Of a stretch of DNA of 43,500 nucleotides, positions 17,493 to 26,252 are shown in pieces. Positions within the stretch are counted from its first letter, which is position 1. Each line of letters opens with the position of its first letter. A program made the translations under genes and the position numbers. The notes below the pieces were generated by a model, which was not told where the DNA came from, made no database searches, and saw only the letters and a list, made by a program, of their open reading frames with translations. Origin of the DNA: Clostridiales bacterium (GTDB lineage Bacteria; Bacillota; Clostridia; Christensenellales; Aristaeellaceae); NCBI GenBank assembly GCA_016930575.1, contig JAFGGL010000016.1:1-43500 (forward strand), in the 5' to 3' direction.

Positions 17493-20400
17493 TTACTGTG
17501 GCGCCGGCAATTTAATTCCCGTCTCTTCGGAGAGCCTCATCAGCGTATCCAGCGCCTGTACGATCTGCTCGGGCTTATGCTCGCTGATCACACAGAAGCG
17601 CAGGCGCGCTTTGTTTTTCGGCACGGCGGGGTAGACCGCCGGCGGCACGAACACGCCGTTTTCGCGCATCTTGTTGGAGAGGAAGAACGCGTGCTCGTCC
17701 TGCCCGACCAGCACGGGGATGATGGCCGAATGCCCCGCCAGGCAGATATCCAGATTGCGCCTCTTCGCCTCGGCGACGAAGAAATCGATGTTTCGTTTCA
17801 TGTTTTTCATGATCTGCGGATTGCTGCGAATCAGGCGGATGCTTGCGAGTGTCGCCCCGGCAAGCGGGGGAGAAATGCCAACGCTGAAAACAAAGCCCGG
17901 CAGGTTGTAGCGCAGGTAGGTGATCAGCGCCCTGGAGCCCGCAAGATAGCCGCCGCAGGTGCCCAGCCCCTTGGACAGCGTACCCATCTTGATATCCACG
18001 TCGTCGGGCGCGAGGCCGAAGTATTCGTCCACGCCGCCGCCGGTTTCCCCAATCACGCATGTGGAGTGCGCTTCGTCCACCAGCAGGAAGCAGCCGTACT
18101 TCTTTTTGACCGCCACAAAGGCGGGCACGTCGGCGATATCGCCGTCCATGGAATATGCGCCCTCGATGATGATCAGCACCTTCGCGAAGCGCTCACGCTG
18201 CACGCGCAGGATACGTTCCAAAGCCTCCGCGTCGTTATGGGGGAAGGGCTTGGTGGTGGCGCGGCTCAGGCGGCAGCCCTGGTCGATGGAATTATGCGCC
18301 AGCACATCATAGAGGATCAGGTCGTTCTGGTCGCAGAAGTTGCCCACGAAGGTCACGTTGGTGGAATGACCGCCGACGAGCACCAGCGCGTCCTCGGTGT
18401 GCTTCCAGTCGGCGATCTCATGCTCCAGTTCGATGTTGAGCTCCTTTTCACCGGCAAGCAGGCGGCTTCCGCTGTCGCTGGTGCCGTATTTGTCCATAGC
18501 ATCTCTGGCGGCCTGGATCACCTCCGCCCTGCCGCTCATGCCCGCGTAGTTGTAAGAGCCGAAATTCAACGCTTCTTTGCCGTCCATGATGCTGGTATCG
18601 CGCAGCGGGGATTCGTGGCAGACGAAATAGGGGTTCACGCCGCCCAGTTCGTCCAGGCTGTCGATGCGCTTCTGGAATGCGATGAATTCAGGCGCGTCCT
18701 CAAAACGCTCGATAGGCTGTATCGCCTCGTCCGGCTGCCCCTGGTTTTCATAGGCGGTCTGCCCGTTCAGCTTGGCGTAGATTAAAGCGGACATATCACT
18801 GACCGTCGTACACTGTCCGTACTCCTCTACCGGAATGGTGATGGAGAACTGCTCCTCTGTTTTCAGCGCGGCGGAGAGAACCTGCAGGCTGTCTCCGTCC
18901 AGGTCGTCGATGAAATGCTGATCGTCTGAAATGGACGCTTCGTCGATATCCAAAGCTTCCGCGTACAGGGCGCGGACTTTCTGCTTGATCTCTTCCAGTT
19001 GCAGGTCGCTTGGCTGCACCTCGCGCACGACCACTTCCTTGGGCGCTTCGGAGATCACGACCTTGGACGCGTTCATCCGCAGGTCGCGGTACGCCAGCTT
19101 GCTTTCCTCGATCAGGGCTTTCAATGCAAAGCGTTTCACCTTGATGCCGTTGACGAGCGGCAAAGGTTCGGGGGTGACGATCACGCGGGTGAGGCGTTTA
19201 AGCGTTGGGAGTTTGGCGTTGCGCAGGTTGATCTCCTGCATCAGGGTTTCCAGGTACGCGTCGTCCCTGTACGCCGCGCCGACGTTCATCACCAGCACGA
19301 TATCCTCGTATTTCTGGCTCTTTCCGGGTTTGAGCACGCCGAGCACCGTGGACTGCTCCACGCCCGCCATGGCTGAAAACACGTTGTCCAGTTCGTCGGG
19401 ATATACGTTCTCGCCAGATTCGTTGATGATCACGTCCTTGCAGCGGCCTTCCACGAACATGCGGTCGCCGCGCTCCAGGCGCACCACGTCGCCCGTGGGA
19501 TACCAGCCGCCCTCGATGGTATCGGGCGGCATACGCTTGCCGTCCACCAGGCGACCCGTGTGCAGGCTCTTGCCGCGGATGAACATCTCGCCGCGGCGGC
19601 CGTGCCCGTCGCTGGGCTTCACACGGTATTCCACGTTGCTCAGCGGCTTGCCGACGGAGCCGGAAATGCGCTTTCGCAGGTTCATGCTGGTTTCAACGCT
19701 CGTGATGGCGGTCTCCGTCATGCCAAAGCCGCAGATGGTGTAGTAACCGATGCCGTTGAGCATCTTCAGATGTTCCATCGGCGTATAGGCTCCGCCCAGG
19801 ATGATACAGGAGATATCAGAACCTAAAAGCCTGGACGTCAGGCTGCCGAAGAATACCTTCTCGGCGACCTTCAGCCCCAAATTGGGCGCGACGGTCTGTA
19901 TGCCAAGGCTGACGGCTTTCATCACATGGAACATCGTGCGCGTCAGCGCGCTTTCCTTCGCCAGCTTCTTTTGCATGCCGGTGCAGAAATTGTTTGCGAC
20001 CAGCGGAACCGTGACCAGCAGCTGCGGCTGGCATTTCTGCGCGGTCTCCAAGATCGCTTCCGGGGTGCGGTTCGCGGGATAGATGTTGGAGTACCCCAAA
20101 AAGCAGCTCCACATCAGGTTGACGATAAAGCCGAACACATGATGGAAGGGCAGGAATGCAAAGGAACGAAAATTCCGGTTCGCTACAGCGCGCCGCAGGT
20201 TGTGGAACAGGATCTCGGACGAGAGTACCTGCTCAACGATCGCCTGGCCGTTGTAATCGAATATCCGGCTCGTGCCCGTGGTGCCGCTGGTGCAAAGCGC
20301 CGCGTGATCGCCCCACGCGCCGGGGACGAAATCCTCCGCCTCCGGCGCGTTGAACAGCTCGTTGGCGTCGATATAGCGCACGGAGGGAGAAAGCGCCGGG

Positions 20401-20750
20401 CGCGGCGCGGTGGTGATGATCGCCTTGGCGCCTGCCTGGCTGATCTGGAAATTCACCATCTCGTCGGAGAGGTTCACGTCCACCAGCAGCGCGTTGTAGC
20501 CCGCCTGGATGATGCCCCAGAAAACCGGGAACCATTCCTTGCAGGTGTCCAGGGAGATGACGATGTAGGAATCCGGCTCCGCGCCGATGTTGTCGCGCAG
20601 ATACGCGGCGTAGTTCTTCGTCATACGGATGTATTCTGCGTACGAAAGGCTCTTGACCTCGCCGTTCTCAAGCCAGACCGCGGCTTCCGTATCGCCGTAG
20701 CGTGCGATGATATCATATAGGTTTTTAAGCGTCTTATCGGCGCGAAGCAA
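17493..20750 (-). CDS. Acyl-adenylate ligase - acyl carrier protein - alpha-oxoamine synthase fusion
   Basis: 1085 residues in three domains. Residues 1-550 are an AMP-forming acyl ligase: SGTTG at 155-159, GFGMTETA at 341-348, YPTGD near 417-421 and a C-terminal hinge with GRCKDVIINESGENVYPDE. Residues about 585-665 are an acyl carrier protein with phosphopantetheine Ser621 in DDLDGDSLQVL. Residues about 690-1085 are a PLP-dependent alpha-oxoamine synthase (KBL/BioF/HemA/serine palmitoyltransferase family): GTSDSGSRLLAGEKELN, DEAHSTCVIGETGGG (892-906) and PLP-Lys927 in GTLSKGLGTCGGYLAG. The enzyme should load an acid on its own ACP and condense it with an amino acid, releasing CO2 to give an alpha-aminoketone. 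The TTG start at 20750 follows AAAAGG at 9 nt; no ATG alternative with an SD is seen. It lies 38 nt after the SDR gene, in the same operon. Confidence 0.88.
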   Translation of the reverse strand: MLRADKTLKNLYDIIARYGDTEAAVWLENGEVKSLSYAEYIRMTKNYAAYLRDNIGAEPDSYIVISLDTCKEWFPVFWGIIQAGYNALLVDVNLSDEMVNFQISQAGAKAIITTAPRPALSPSVRYIDANELFNAPEAEDFVPGAWGDHAALCTSGTTGTSRIFDYNGQAIVEQVLSSEILFHNLRRAVANRNFRSFAFLPFHHVFGFIVNLMWSCFLGYSNIYPANRTPEAILETAQKCQPQLLVTVPLVANNFCTGMQKKLAKESALTRTMFHVMKAVSLGIQTVAPNLGLKVAEKVFFGSLTSRLLGSDISCIILGGAYTPMEHLKMLNGIGYYTICGFGMTETAITSVETSMNLRKRISGSVGKPLSNVEYRVKPSDGHGRRGEMFIRGKSLHTGRLVDGKRMPPDTIEGGWYPTGDVVRLERGDRMFVEGRCKDVIINESGENVYPDELDNVFSAMAGVEQSTVLGVLKPGKSQKYEDIVLVMNVGAAYRDDAYLETLMQEINLRNAKLPTLKRLTRVIVTPEPLPLVNGIKVKRFALKALIEESKLAYRDLRMNASKVVISEAPKEVVVREVQPSDLQLEEIKQKVRALYAEALDIDEASISDDQHFIDDLDGDSLQVLSAALKTEEQFSITIPVEEYGQCTTVSDMSALIYAKLNGQTAYENQGQPDEAIQPIERFEDAPEFIAFQKRIDSLDELGGVNPYFVCHESPLRDTSIMDGKEALNFGSYNYAGMSGRAEVIQAARDAMDKYGTSDSGSRLLAGEKELNIELEHEIADWKHTEDALVLVGGHSTNVTFVGNFCDQNDLILYDVLAHNSIDQGCRLSRATTKPFPHNDAEALERILRVQRERFAKVLIIIEGAYSMDGDIADVPAFVAVKKKYGCFLLVDEAHSTCVIGETGGGVDEYFGLAPDDVDIKMGTLSKGLGTCGGYLAGSRALITYLRYNLPGFVFSVGISPPLAGATLASIRLIRSNPQIMKNMKRNIDFFVAEAKRRNLDICLAGHSAIIPVLVGQDEHAFFLSNKMRENGVFVPPAVYPAVPKNKARLRFCVISEHKPEQIVQALDTLMRLSEETGIKLPAPQ

Positions 20751-20788
20751 TTCGCTGAACCTTTTTACGTCATGAACGGTAGATATAG

Positions 20789-21604
20789 TTATCCCTTCTT
20801 TCCGTAATAGCTGCGTAAAATCCGCATGTTGGTCATTGGGGGGAGGGCGTCGTGCAGGAACACGATTGCTTTCTGGTCCGTTTTAGCGATGCGGACGCGA
20901 AAACGCATCCGCTTACGTTTGACGTTGCGAAGTACGGCCTTTGCCAGTTTGGCCGGAGGCAAACCCTTGTTTTCGTCTTCCCTTATTTGCGAAACGGCGG
21001 ATGCGAAGGACTGCCTGTAGGGGGAATCGTCCTTGACGGAGACGGAAAGCCTGCAGCGCTTGCTGCCGCCGCTGTGGTCGCCGGGCTCGATCAGCGATAC
21101 CTGAACGCCCATCGGCCCGCACTCCATCGCCAGGCACTCCGCGTAGCCTTCCACGGCATGCTTGGAGGCCACGTACGCGCTTTGGAACGGGATGCCGAGT
21201 AAGCCGTTGATGGAGGAAAATAAGACGATTTTCCCGTGCGCCTGTTCGCGCATCCTGGGCAAGACCTGCGATACAAACGCAGTCATCCCCAGGAAGTTGG
21301 TCTGCATCACGCGGGTATACTCATCGTAAGACGTCAGTTCGCAGGGGGAGAGGACAAGGATCGCGGCGCAATAGATCAGCACATCAACGTGTGGGGACAG
21401 AGTAAACGCGTCCCTGACGAACGCAGCGCGGCTTTCTTCGTCGGTCACATCCAGGTGCAGCTCGCGGATCGCTTTTTCCTGCCTTGCTTTTCCGAATGAA
21501 CGCGCCCCGGATACAACGAACCAGTCATCCGCCGCGAATGCTTTTGCCGTGGCAAGCCCAAGCCCGCTGGAGCCGCCGATGATCCAAACGGTTCCCTTTT
21601 TCAC
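20789..21604 (-). CDS. Short-chain dehydrogenase/reductase, 3-ketosphinganine-reductase-like context
   Basis: 271 residues. The nucleotide motif is IGGSSGLGLATA (9-20), the catalytic triad region is Ser130/131 in FSSING with YVASKH (Tyr144, Lys148), and the NNAG position reads CAAI. The C-terminus from about 195 has EPGDHSGGSKR and a basic helical tail (RNVKRKRMRFRVR) that could touch membrane, as in reductases of lipid ketones. The GTG at 21602-21604 is chosen because GGAGG lies 7 nt upstream and the Rossmann fold starts at once. It is the first gene of the operon with the ligase-ACP-oxoamine synthase fusion, so reduction of the 3-keto condensation product is the natural inferred role. Confidence 0.82.
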   Translation of the reverse strand: MKKGTVWIIGGSSGLGLATAKAFAADDWFVVSGARSFGKARQEKAIRELHLDVTDEESRAAFVRDAFTLSPHVDVLIYCAAILVLSPCELTSYDEYTRVMQTNFLGMTAFVSQVLPRMREQAHGKIVLFSSINGLLGIPFQSAYVASKHAVEGYAECLAMECGPMGVQVSLIEPGDHSGGSKRCRLSVSVKDDSPYRQSFASAVSQIREDENKGLPPAKLAKAVLRNVKRKRMRFRVRIAKTDQKAIVFLHDALPPMTNMRILRSYYGKKG

Positions 21605-21643
21605 GTGGATTCCTCCAGTATAAGTGCTGCATAAAACATGATG

Positions 21644-21672
21644 ATTATACCGTAAAGTCGTCAACCATGCAA
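21644..21672 (-). promoter_or_regulatory. Promoter of the SDR/oxoamine-synthase operon
   Basis: TTGCAT (21667-21672), 17 nt, TATAAT (21644-21649) on the minus strand. Predicted start is near 21637, about 33 nt before the GTG. A TTGACG lies within the spacer but is too near the -10 to serve. Confidence 0.7.
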
Positions 21673-21740
21673 CAAGGCAGGTAAACGCCTGCGGGATACC
21701 GAATAGCAGTACAATATCGATTTTTGGGATGGTGTTTTGA

Positions 21741-22820
21741 TTGACGACCGTTTCTGCCAGAAAAGTTAGCGGCTATGATGTCGATGCGATATATGCGGCG
21801 GTCTGCGGGCATTTTGAGGATTTGGGCGTGGAACAGGAGCTGTCTCCCGGCATGCGGGTGCTGCTCAAACCCAATATGCTGTTGGGAACAAGCCCCGCCA
21901 GAGCCGCGACGACGCACCCCGCGTTTCTTCGGGCGGTCGCCGGGCGTTTGCGGGAGATGGGCGTGAAGGAGATCATCCTGGCCGACAGCTCCGGCGGGCT
22001 GTATAACGTATATACGCTGCGTAAAACCTACGACGCCTGCGGCTTTTCGGCGCTTTCCGATATCGTAACGCTGAATTATAATACAAAAAGCACCAGAATC
22101 GACAAGTTTCAAATTATCGCGCCTGTATCGGACGCCGACTACATCATCAACTGCGCCAAGCTGAAGACTCACGCACTGATGCTGATGACAGCGGCGGTGA
22201 AGAACATGTTCGGCAGCGTGCCGGGTCTCACCAAGGCGGAGTACCACTGCACGAAGGCGACGATCGAGCCTTTTACCAAAATGCTTCTGGACCTGCATGA
22301 GACGGTCAAGCCGCAGCTCAACCTTGTCGACGCGATTGACTGCATGGAGGGCAACGGCCCAAGCGGCGGTACGGTGCGGCATATGGGCATTACCCTGGCG
22401 TCCCAATGCGCGTATGCGGCGGACGAAGTATGCGCTACGCTGATGGGCATCAACCCAACGATGGTGCGTACGATCTACTGGGCGCGTAAACGCGGACTGG
22501 TCGATCCGGAGGGAATCAAAACGATCGGCGACGAACTCACATCCGCCGATCCCGCGTTTCGGCTGCCGGACAGCTTCATCGATGCAAACAGGACACGGTC
22601 CGGCGGCGGTATCGGGCGGCTGCTGTGGGGGATGACGTCCACAAGGCCCGTGGTCGTGCCGGAAAAATGCGTCGGCTGCGGTAAATGCGTTGAAGGCTGC
22701 CCCAAGCAGATCATCACGATCACCGATGAAATCGCGTTCATTCCCCAAAGGGGATGCATCTCCTGCTATTGCTGCCATGAACTCTGCCCGGAGCAGGCGA
22801 TTGATATCGTAAAGCGTTAG
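21741..22820 (+). CDS. DUF362-domain protein with C-terminal 2[4Fe-4S] ferredoxin
   Basis: 359 residues. Residues 1-290 are a DUF362 domain: VLLKPNMLLGTSPARAATTHPAFLRAV near 36-62, ILADSSGG, YIINCAKLKTHALMLMTAAVKNMFG and AIDCMEGNGPSGG. The C-terminus is a ferredoxin with CVGCGKCVEGCP and CISCYCCHELCP. Such proteins are common in anaerobes and are of uncertain redox function. The TTG at 21741 is the first possible start after an in-frame stop; GGGATGG upstream is a weak SD, so the start is uncertain. It is divergent from the SDR operon and followed after 98 nt by rubredoxin, with which it may share a transcript. Confidence 0.8.
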   Translation: MTTVSARKVSGYDVDAIYAAVCGHFEDLGVEQELSPGMRVLLKPNMLLGTSPARAATTHPAFLRAVAGRLREMGVKEIILADSSGGLYNVYTLRKTYDACGFSALSDIVTLNYNTKSTRIDKFQIIAPVSDADYIINCAKLKTHALMLMTAAVKNMFGSVPGLTKAEYHCTKATIEPFTKMLLDLHETVKPQLNLVDAIDCMEGNGPSGGTVRHMGITLASQCAYAADEVCATLMGINPTMVRTIYWARKRGLVDPEGIKTIGDELTSADPAFRLPDSFIDANRTRSGGGIGRLLWGMTSTRPVVVPEKCVGCGKCVEGCPKQIITITDEIAFIPQRGCISCYCCHELCPEQAIDIVKR

Positions 22821-22918
22821 CAAAATCCGAAGACGAAAAGAGGAAGCGGCGGCTTTTGCGGCGAAACCTATTTCATGAAAAACTCCCGCGGCCGCGGGGA
22901 TAAATGGAGGTCTGTGAC

Positions 22919-23080
22919 ATGAAAAAATACACCTGTACCGTTTGCGGATATGTTTACGACGAAGCTGAAGGCGATCCGGACAACGGCGTCGCGGCCGGCA
23001 CCAAATGGGAAGATGTCCCAGAGGACTGGGTATGTCCTGTCTGCGGCGCAGGCAAGGATGAATTCGAGCTCGAAGCATAA
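22919..23080 (+). CDS. rub: Rubredoxin
   Basis: 53 residues, a typical size. Both iron-binding motifs are present: CTVCGY (Cys6, Cys9) and [11 protein letters not shown] (Cys39, Cys42), with the conserved [20 protein letters not shown] between them. It carries single electrons on one Fe(Cys)4 centre in anaerobic redox and oxygen-detoxifying systems. GGAGGT lies 8 nt before the ATG. It follows the DUF362-ferredoxin gene and precedes a terminator. A perfect 14-bp GC palindrome (22885-22898) lies just upstream of the SD. Confidence 0.96.
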   Translation: MKKYTCTVCGYVYDEAEGDPDNGVAAGTKWEDVPEDWVCPVCGAGKDEFELEA

Positions 23081-23097
23081 CGGCCAAACACTTCAGC

Positions 23098-23132
23098 ATC
23101 ATTGATCGGCAGCTTGCCGGTCAATGATTTTT
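23098..23132 (+). terminator. Rho-independent terminator after rubredoxin
   Basis: A 14-bp stem with one G-U pair (23098-23111 and 23115-23128), loop GCT, followed by a T5 run. It closes the DUF362-rubredoxin unit before the rhamnose genes. Confidence 0.8.
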
Positions 23133-23177
23133 ACACGCGAAGGATAACGCGAACTATCGAAAGTTGTTGGGAGAAGC

Positions 23178-24584
23178 ATGAGAAACAGCGCATACTATCT
23201 GGCTGTGGATATCGGGGCGTCAAGCGGCAGGCATATCCTTGGCGCGATTGAGCACGGAAAGCTGACGGCCAAAGAAATCTATCGTTTTGAAAACAACGCG
23301 CAGATGAAAGGTGGGCATCTCTGCTGGGACGCCGAAGCGCTGCAAATGCACGTGCTGGAAGGGCTTAAGGCTTGCGGGAAACTCGGCGTGCATCCCGCAA
23401 GCGTCGGCATCGATACCTGGGGTGTGGATTTTGCGCTGCTTGACAAAGACGGCGGTCTGGTTGGCGATATCGTCGCCTATCGCGACAGCCGCACGGAAGG
23501 CATGGATACGCTGCTTGAAAAAACCATGGCGTTTACGGAGTTGTACCGGAAGACAGGCATCGCCAAACAGCCGTTCAATACCCTGTATCAGCTGATGGCG
23601 GCGATCAAGGAGAATCCGGAATACCGGGATACCGTTGATGATTTCCTGCTGATACCCGAGTACCTGAGCTATATGCTGACGGGTATAAAGGCGCATGAAG
23701 AAACCAACCTGTCCACCGGCGCGCTGCTGAACGCAGGGAGCCGCACATGGTGCGCGGACGCCATCCGGGCGGCTGGGCTGCCCGGGAAGTGGTTTAAAAC
23801 GCCGATCGTCAAAGCCGGGACCGTGCTTGGAAACCTTCAGCCCGAACACGTGAAGAAGCTCGGGTTTAATACGACCGTCGTCCTCCCCGCTACGCACGAT
23901 ACGGGTTCGGCGTTCATGGCGGTGCCCGCAAGAGATGAAAGCGCGGTGTTTTTATCCAGCGGAACCTGGAGCCTGCTTGGTACGGAGTTGCATAAGCCGC
24001 AGACCGATGCGGACAGCCGGACGATGGGCTTTACCAACGAGATGGGATACGGCGGCACGACGAGATACCTGAAAAACATCATGGGGATGTGGATGCTGCA
24101 GCGTATCCGTAAAGAAGTCGCCGGAGAAATCTCTTTCGACGAGATCGCAAGCCTTGCGGCGGAATCCAAGTATAACTGCTTCGTGGATGCGACGGACAGC
24201 CGCTTCTTCGCGCCGGAGAACATGACGGACGAAGTGCGCGGCGCACTAAAAGAACAGGGCGCGCCGGCGCCGGCGGACAACAAAGATTTATACCGTACGG
24301 TATTTCTAAGCCTGGCGATGTGCTACCGCGACAGCATCCTTCAGATCGAAAAGCTGACGGGCAAGGAATTTACCTCCGTCAATATCGTAGGCGGAGGCAG
24401 CCAGAATATCATCCTCAACCGCATAACGGCCGAGGTCACAGGACTGCCCGTCTATGCGGGCCCCACGGAAGGAACGGCGCTGGGCAACCTGATCGCGCAG
24501 ATGATCACCGGAGGGGAACTTAGAGACCTGCCGACCGCTAGACGGTTGATCGCAGATAGTTTTCTTATAAAGGAATATTCATAA
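23178..24584 (+). CDS. rhaB: Rhamnulokinase
   Basis: 468 residues of the FGGY kinase family. The N-terminal phosphate loop is LAVDIGASSGRHILG (8-22), WGVDFALLD near 80 is the sugar-side motif, ATHDTGSAFMAVP the central loop, SSGTWSLLGTEL the ATP site and VNIVGGGSQNIILNRITAE the C-terminal adenosine motif. These features are characteristic of rhamnulokinase rather than xylulo- or glycerol kinase. It phosphorylates L-rhamnulose at C1. GGGAG precedes the ATG. It is followed 17 nt later by L-rhamnose isomerase, which confirms the assignment. No rhamnose transporter, regulator or stand-alone RhaD lies next to it. Confidence 0.94.
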   Translation: MRNSAYYLAVDIGASSGRHILGAIEHGKLTAKEIYRFENNAQMKGGHLCWDAEALQMHVLEGLKACGKLGVHPASVGIDTWGVDFALLDKDGGLVGDIVAYRDSRTEGMDTLLEKTMAFTELYRKTGIAKQPFNTLYQLMAAIKENPEYRDTVDDFLLIPEYLSYMLTGIKAHEETNLSTGALLNAGSRTWCADAIRAAGLPGKWFKTPIVKAGTVLGNLQPEHVKKLGFNTTVVLPATHDTGSAFMAVPARDESAVFLSSGTWSLLGTELHKPQTDADSRTMGFTNEMGYGGTTRYLKNIMGMWMLQRIRKEVAGEISFDEIASLAAESKYNCFVDATDSRFFAPENMTDEVRGALKEQGAPAPADNKDLYRTVFLSLAMCYRDSILQIEKLTGKEFTSVNIVGGGSQNIILNRITAEVTGLPVYAGPTEGTALGNLIAQMITGGELRDLPTARRLIADSFLIKEYS

Positions 24585-24601
24585 AGTGCGGAGGCGTAAT
24601 C

Positions 24602-25855
24602 ATGAACAGCGCGTATGAACTGGCAAAAGTAAAATACCGGGAACTCGAAGTCGATACCGAAACGGCGATGAAGACCCTGTCCGAAACGCCCATCAGCATT
24701 CACTGCTGGCAGGGCGACGACGTAAGCGGGTTTGAAAACGCGGGCGAAGCGCTCTCCGGCGGCATCCAGGCGACCGGCAACTATCCCGGCAAGGCGCGGA
24801 CGCCGGCAGAGCTGATGGCGGATTTTGAAAAAGCGATTTCGCTGATCGGCGGGCGGAAACGCATCAACCTGCACGCATGTTACGCGATCTTTCCGCCTGG
24901 TGAGAAGGCGGACCGCGACGCGCTTGAGCCCGAGCATTTTAAGAAGTGGGTCGCTTTTGCCAGGAAGAACGATCTGGGCATCGACTTTAACCCGACCTTC
25001 TTCAGCCATCCGATGGTCAGGGGCGGGCTGACTCTGTCATCGCCCAACGAGGACGTGCGCGCGTTCTGGGTGCGGCACGGGATCGCTTGCCGCCGCATCG
25101 CCGCGTATTTCGCGAAGGAACTGAATACGCACAGCCTTTGCAACGTATGGATACCCGATGGCTTTAAGGATGTGCCGGCCGACCGTTTTACGCCGCGCAA
25201 GACCTTGCAAAAGAGTCTGGACGAGATCTTCGCGGAAAAACTCGACGGCGTGATCGACTGCGTGGAGAGCAAGCTGTTCGGCGTCGGGGTGGAAGCGTAC
25301 ACGGTGGGCTCGTCGGAGTTCTATCTGGGATACGCGGCCTCGCACGAGGGTGTGTACGATCTGATGGACAGCGGGCATTACCATCCCACAGAGGTCATCA
25401 GCGACAAGATCCCCGCCATGCTCTGTCACTTCGACCGCATTCCACTGCACGTCACCCGCCCCATCCGATGGGACAGCGACCATGTGGTGCGGCTGGACGA
25501 CGAGCTCAAGGAGATCGCAACCGAACTCGTGCGCAACGGCGCGCTTCAAAAGGCGCTGATCGGGCTGGATTTCTTCGATGCGTCCGTCAACCGCGTGGCG
25601 GCGTGGATCATCGGCGCGCGCAACATGCAAAAGGCGCTTTTATTCGCGCTGCTGACACCGCATAAGCAGCTTGCGGCGTTGCAGAGAGACGGACGATGGA
25701 CGGAACTGATGGCGCGGCAGGAAGCCATGAAAGTGATGCCCGTGGGCGCCGTGTGGGACGAATTCTGCCGCCGCGAAGGCGTAGGGGACGACGGGGAGTG
25801 GCTTGAAACCGTCATGCGGTATGAAAAGGACGTCCTGCGTAAAAGAACGAACTGA
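24602..25855 (+). CDS. rhaA: L-rhamnose isomerase
   Basis: 417 residues, the usual length. Recognisable segments are PISIHCWQGDDVSGFE near 30-45, LHACYAIFPPGEKADRD, GIDFNPTFFSHP, NVWIPDGFKDVPADRFTPR and the metal-site region EAYTVGSSEFYLGYAASHEG, then LDFFDASVNRVAAWIIGARN. It interconverts L-rhamnose and L-rhamnulose with Mn2+. GGAG lies before the ATG. It is the second gene after rhaB. The intergenic sequence after its stop goes straight into the rplJL promoter, and I see no terminator hairpin between. Confidence 0.95.
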   Translation: MNSAYELAKVKYRELEVDTETAMKTLSETPISIHCWQGDDVSGFENAGEALSGGIQATGNYPGKARTPAELMADFEKAISLIGGRKRINLHACYAIFPPGEKADRDALEPEHFKKWVAFARKNDLGIDFNPTFFSHPMVRGGLTLSSPNEDVRAFWVRHGIACRRIAAYFAKELNTHSLCNVWIPDGFKDVPADRFTPRKTLQKSLDEIFAEKLDGVIDCVESKLFGVGVEAYTVGSSEFYLGYAASHEGVYDLMDSGHYHPTEVISDKIPAMLCHFDRIPLHVTRPIRWDSDHVVRLDDELKEIATELVRNGALQKALIGLDFFDASVNRVAAWIIGARNMQKALLFALLTPHKQLAALQRDGRWTELMARQEAMKVMPVGAVWDEFCRREGVGDDGEWLETVMRYEKDVLRKRTN

Positions 25856-25873
25856 GGAAATCCCAAAAAGCCG

Positions 25874-25902
25874 TTGACAAAATCCCCATAACTCTATATA
25901 AT
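25874..25902 (+). promoter_or_regulatory. Consensus promoter of rplJ-rplL
   Basis: A perfect sigma-A promoter: TTGACA (25874-25879), 17 nt, TATAAT (25897-25902). Predicted start is near 25909. Both boxes match consensus fully, as expected for ribosomal protein genes. Confidence 0.92.
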
Positions 25903-25908
25903 GCACTT

Positions 25909-26045
25909 GTTTCATCTGGAAACCTATGCCGAAGACAGCGAGTGGCCGAGCCATAACGAAGCAGCGCTTCACTCGCCGAGGTGTAAGGCGGGAGAAATCC
26001 CTTGCGAATATAATTCGCCCTTGCGCCTGCAAGGGTATTCTTTTT
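25909..26045 (+). promoter_or_regulatory. Ribosomal protein L10 leader with attenuator
   Basis: The transcript start region contains GCCGAAGACAGCGAGTG, a distal hairpin and CACTCGCCGAGGT. I recognise this as the conserved core of the Firmicutes L10(L12)4-binding leader; GCGAGTG pairs with CACTCGC and ACCT with AGGT. Downstream, CCCTTGC-GCCT-GCAAGGG (26018-26035) followed by TATTC and T5 forms an intrinsic terminator. A second copy of CCCTTGCG at 25999-26006 can compete for the same GCAAGGG. The leader should let excess L10/L12 stop transcription of its own genes. Confidence 0.85.
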
Positions 26046-26252
26046 GAAATGAATGCTGATCCCAGCCCTTCTCACTGTTGCCTTGCGTCGTCTTTTGCCC
26101 GCAACCGTCGTCGAGAAAACTCAATGTAGCTTCCGGCTACATCTTCGTTTCCTCTTCTCGGCTGCGAACAAAATACTCGCAATCCATGCAGTTTGAAAGA
26201 TTGGAATTAACATTCACCATCGATTATCATTTCAAGAAGGAGGTGCCATGGA
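26046..26252 (+). other. Untranslated region between L10 attenuator and rplJ
   Basis: About 200 nt with no supported gene. It can form a hairpin, ATGTAGC-TTCCG-GCTACAT (26124-26142), enclosed by CGAGAA/TTCTCG pairing. No second promoter is obvious. It ends with the AGGAGGTG SD of rplJ. Confidence 0.5.

Noticed and set aside
17490-18785. A 431-codon open frame on the plus strand
   Set aside because: It is antisense to the oxoamine synthase domain and has no SD or recognisable motif.
22885-22898. 14-bp GC palindrome before rubredoxin as a terminator
   Set aside because: It lacks a loop and a T-run and lies directly before an SD. It may be an operator or chance; no function is claimed.
21645-23102. 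A 485-codon open frame on the minus strand
   Set aside because: It covers the DUF362 and rubredoxin genes in antisense; both of those have cysteine motifs and terminators that fit the plus strand.
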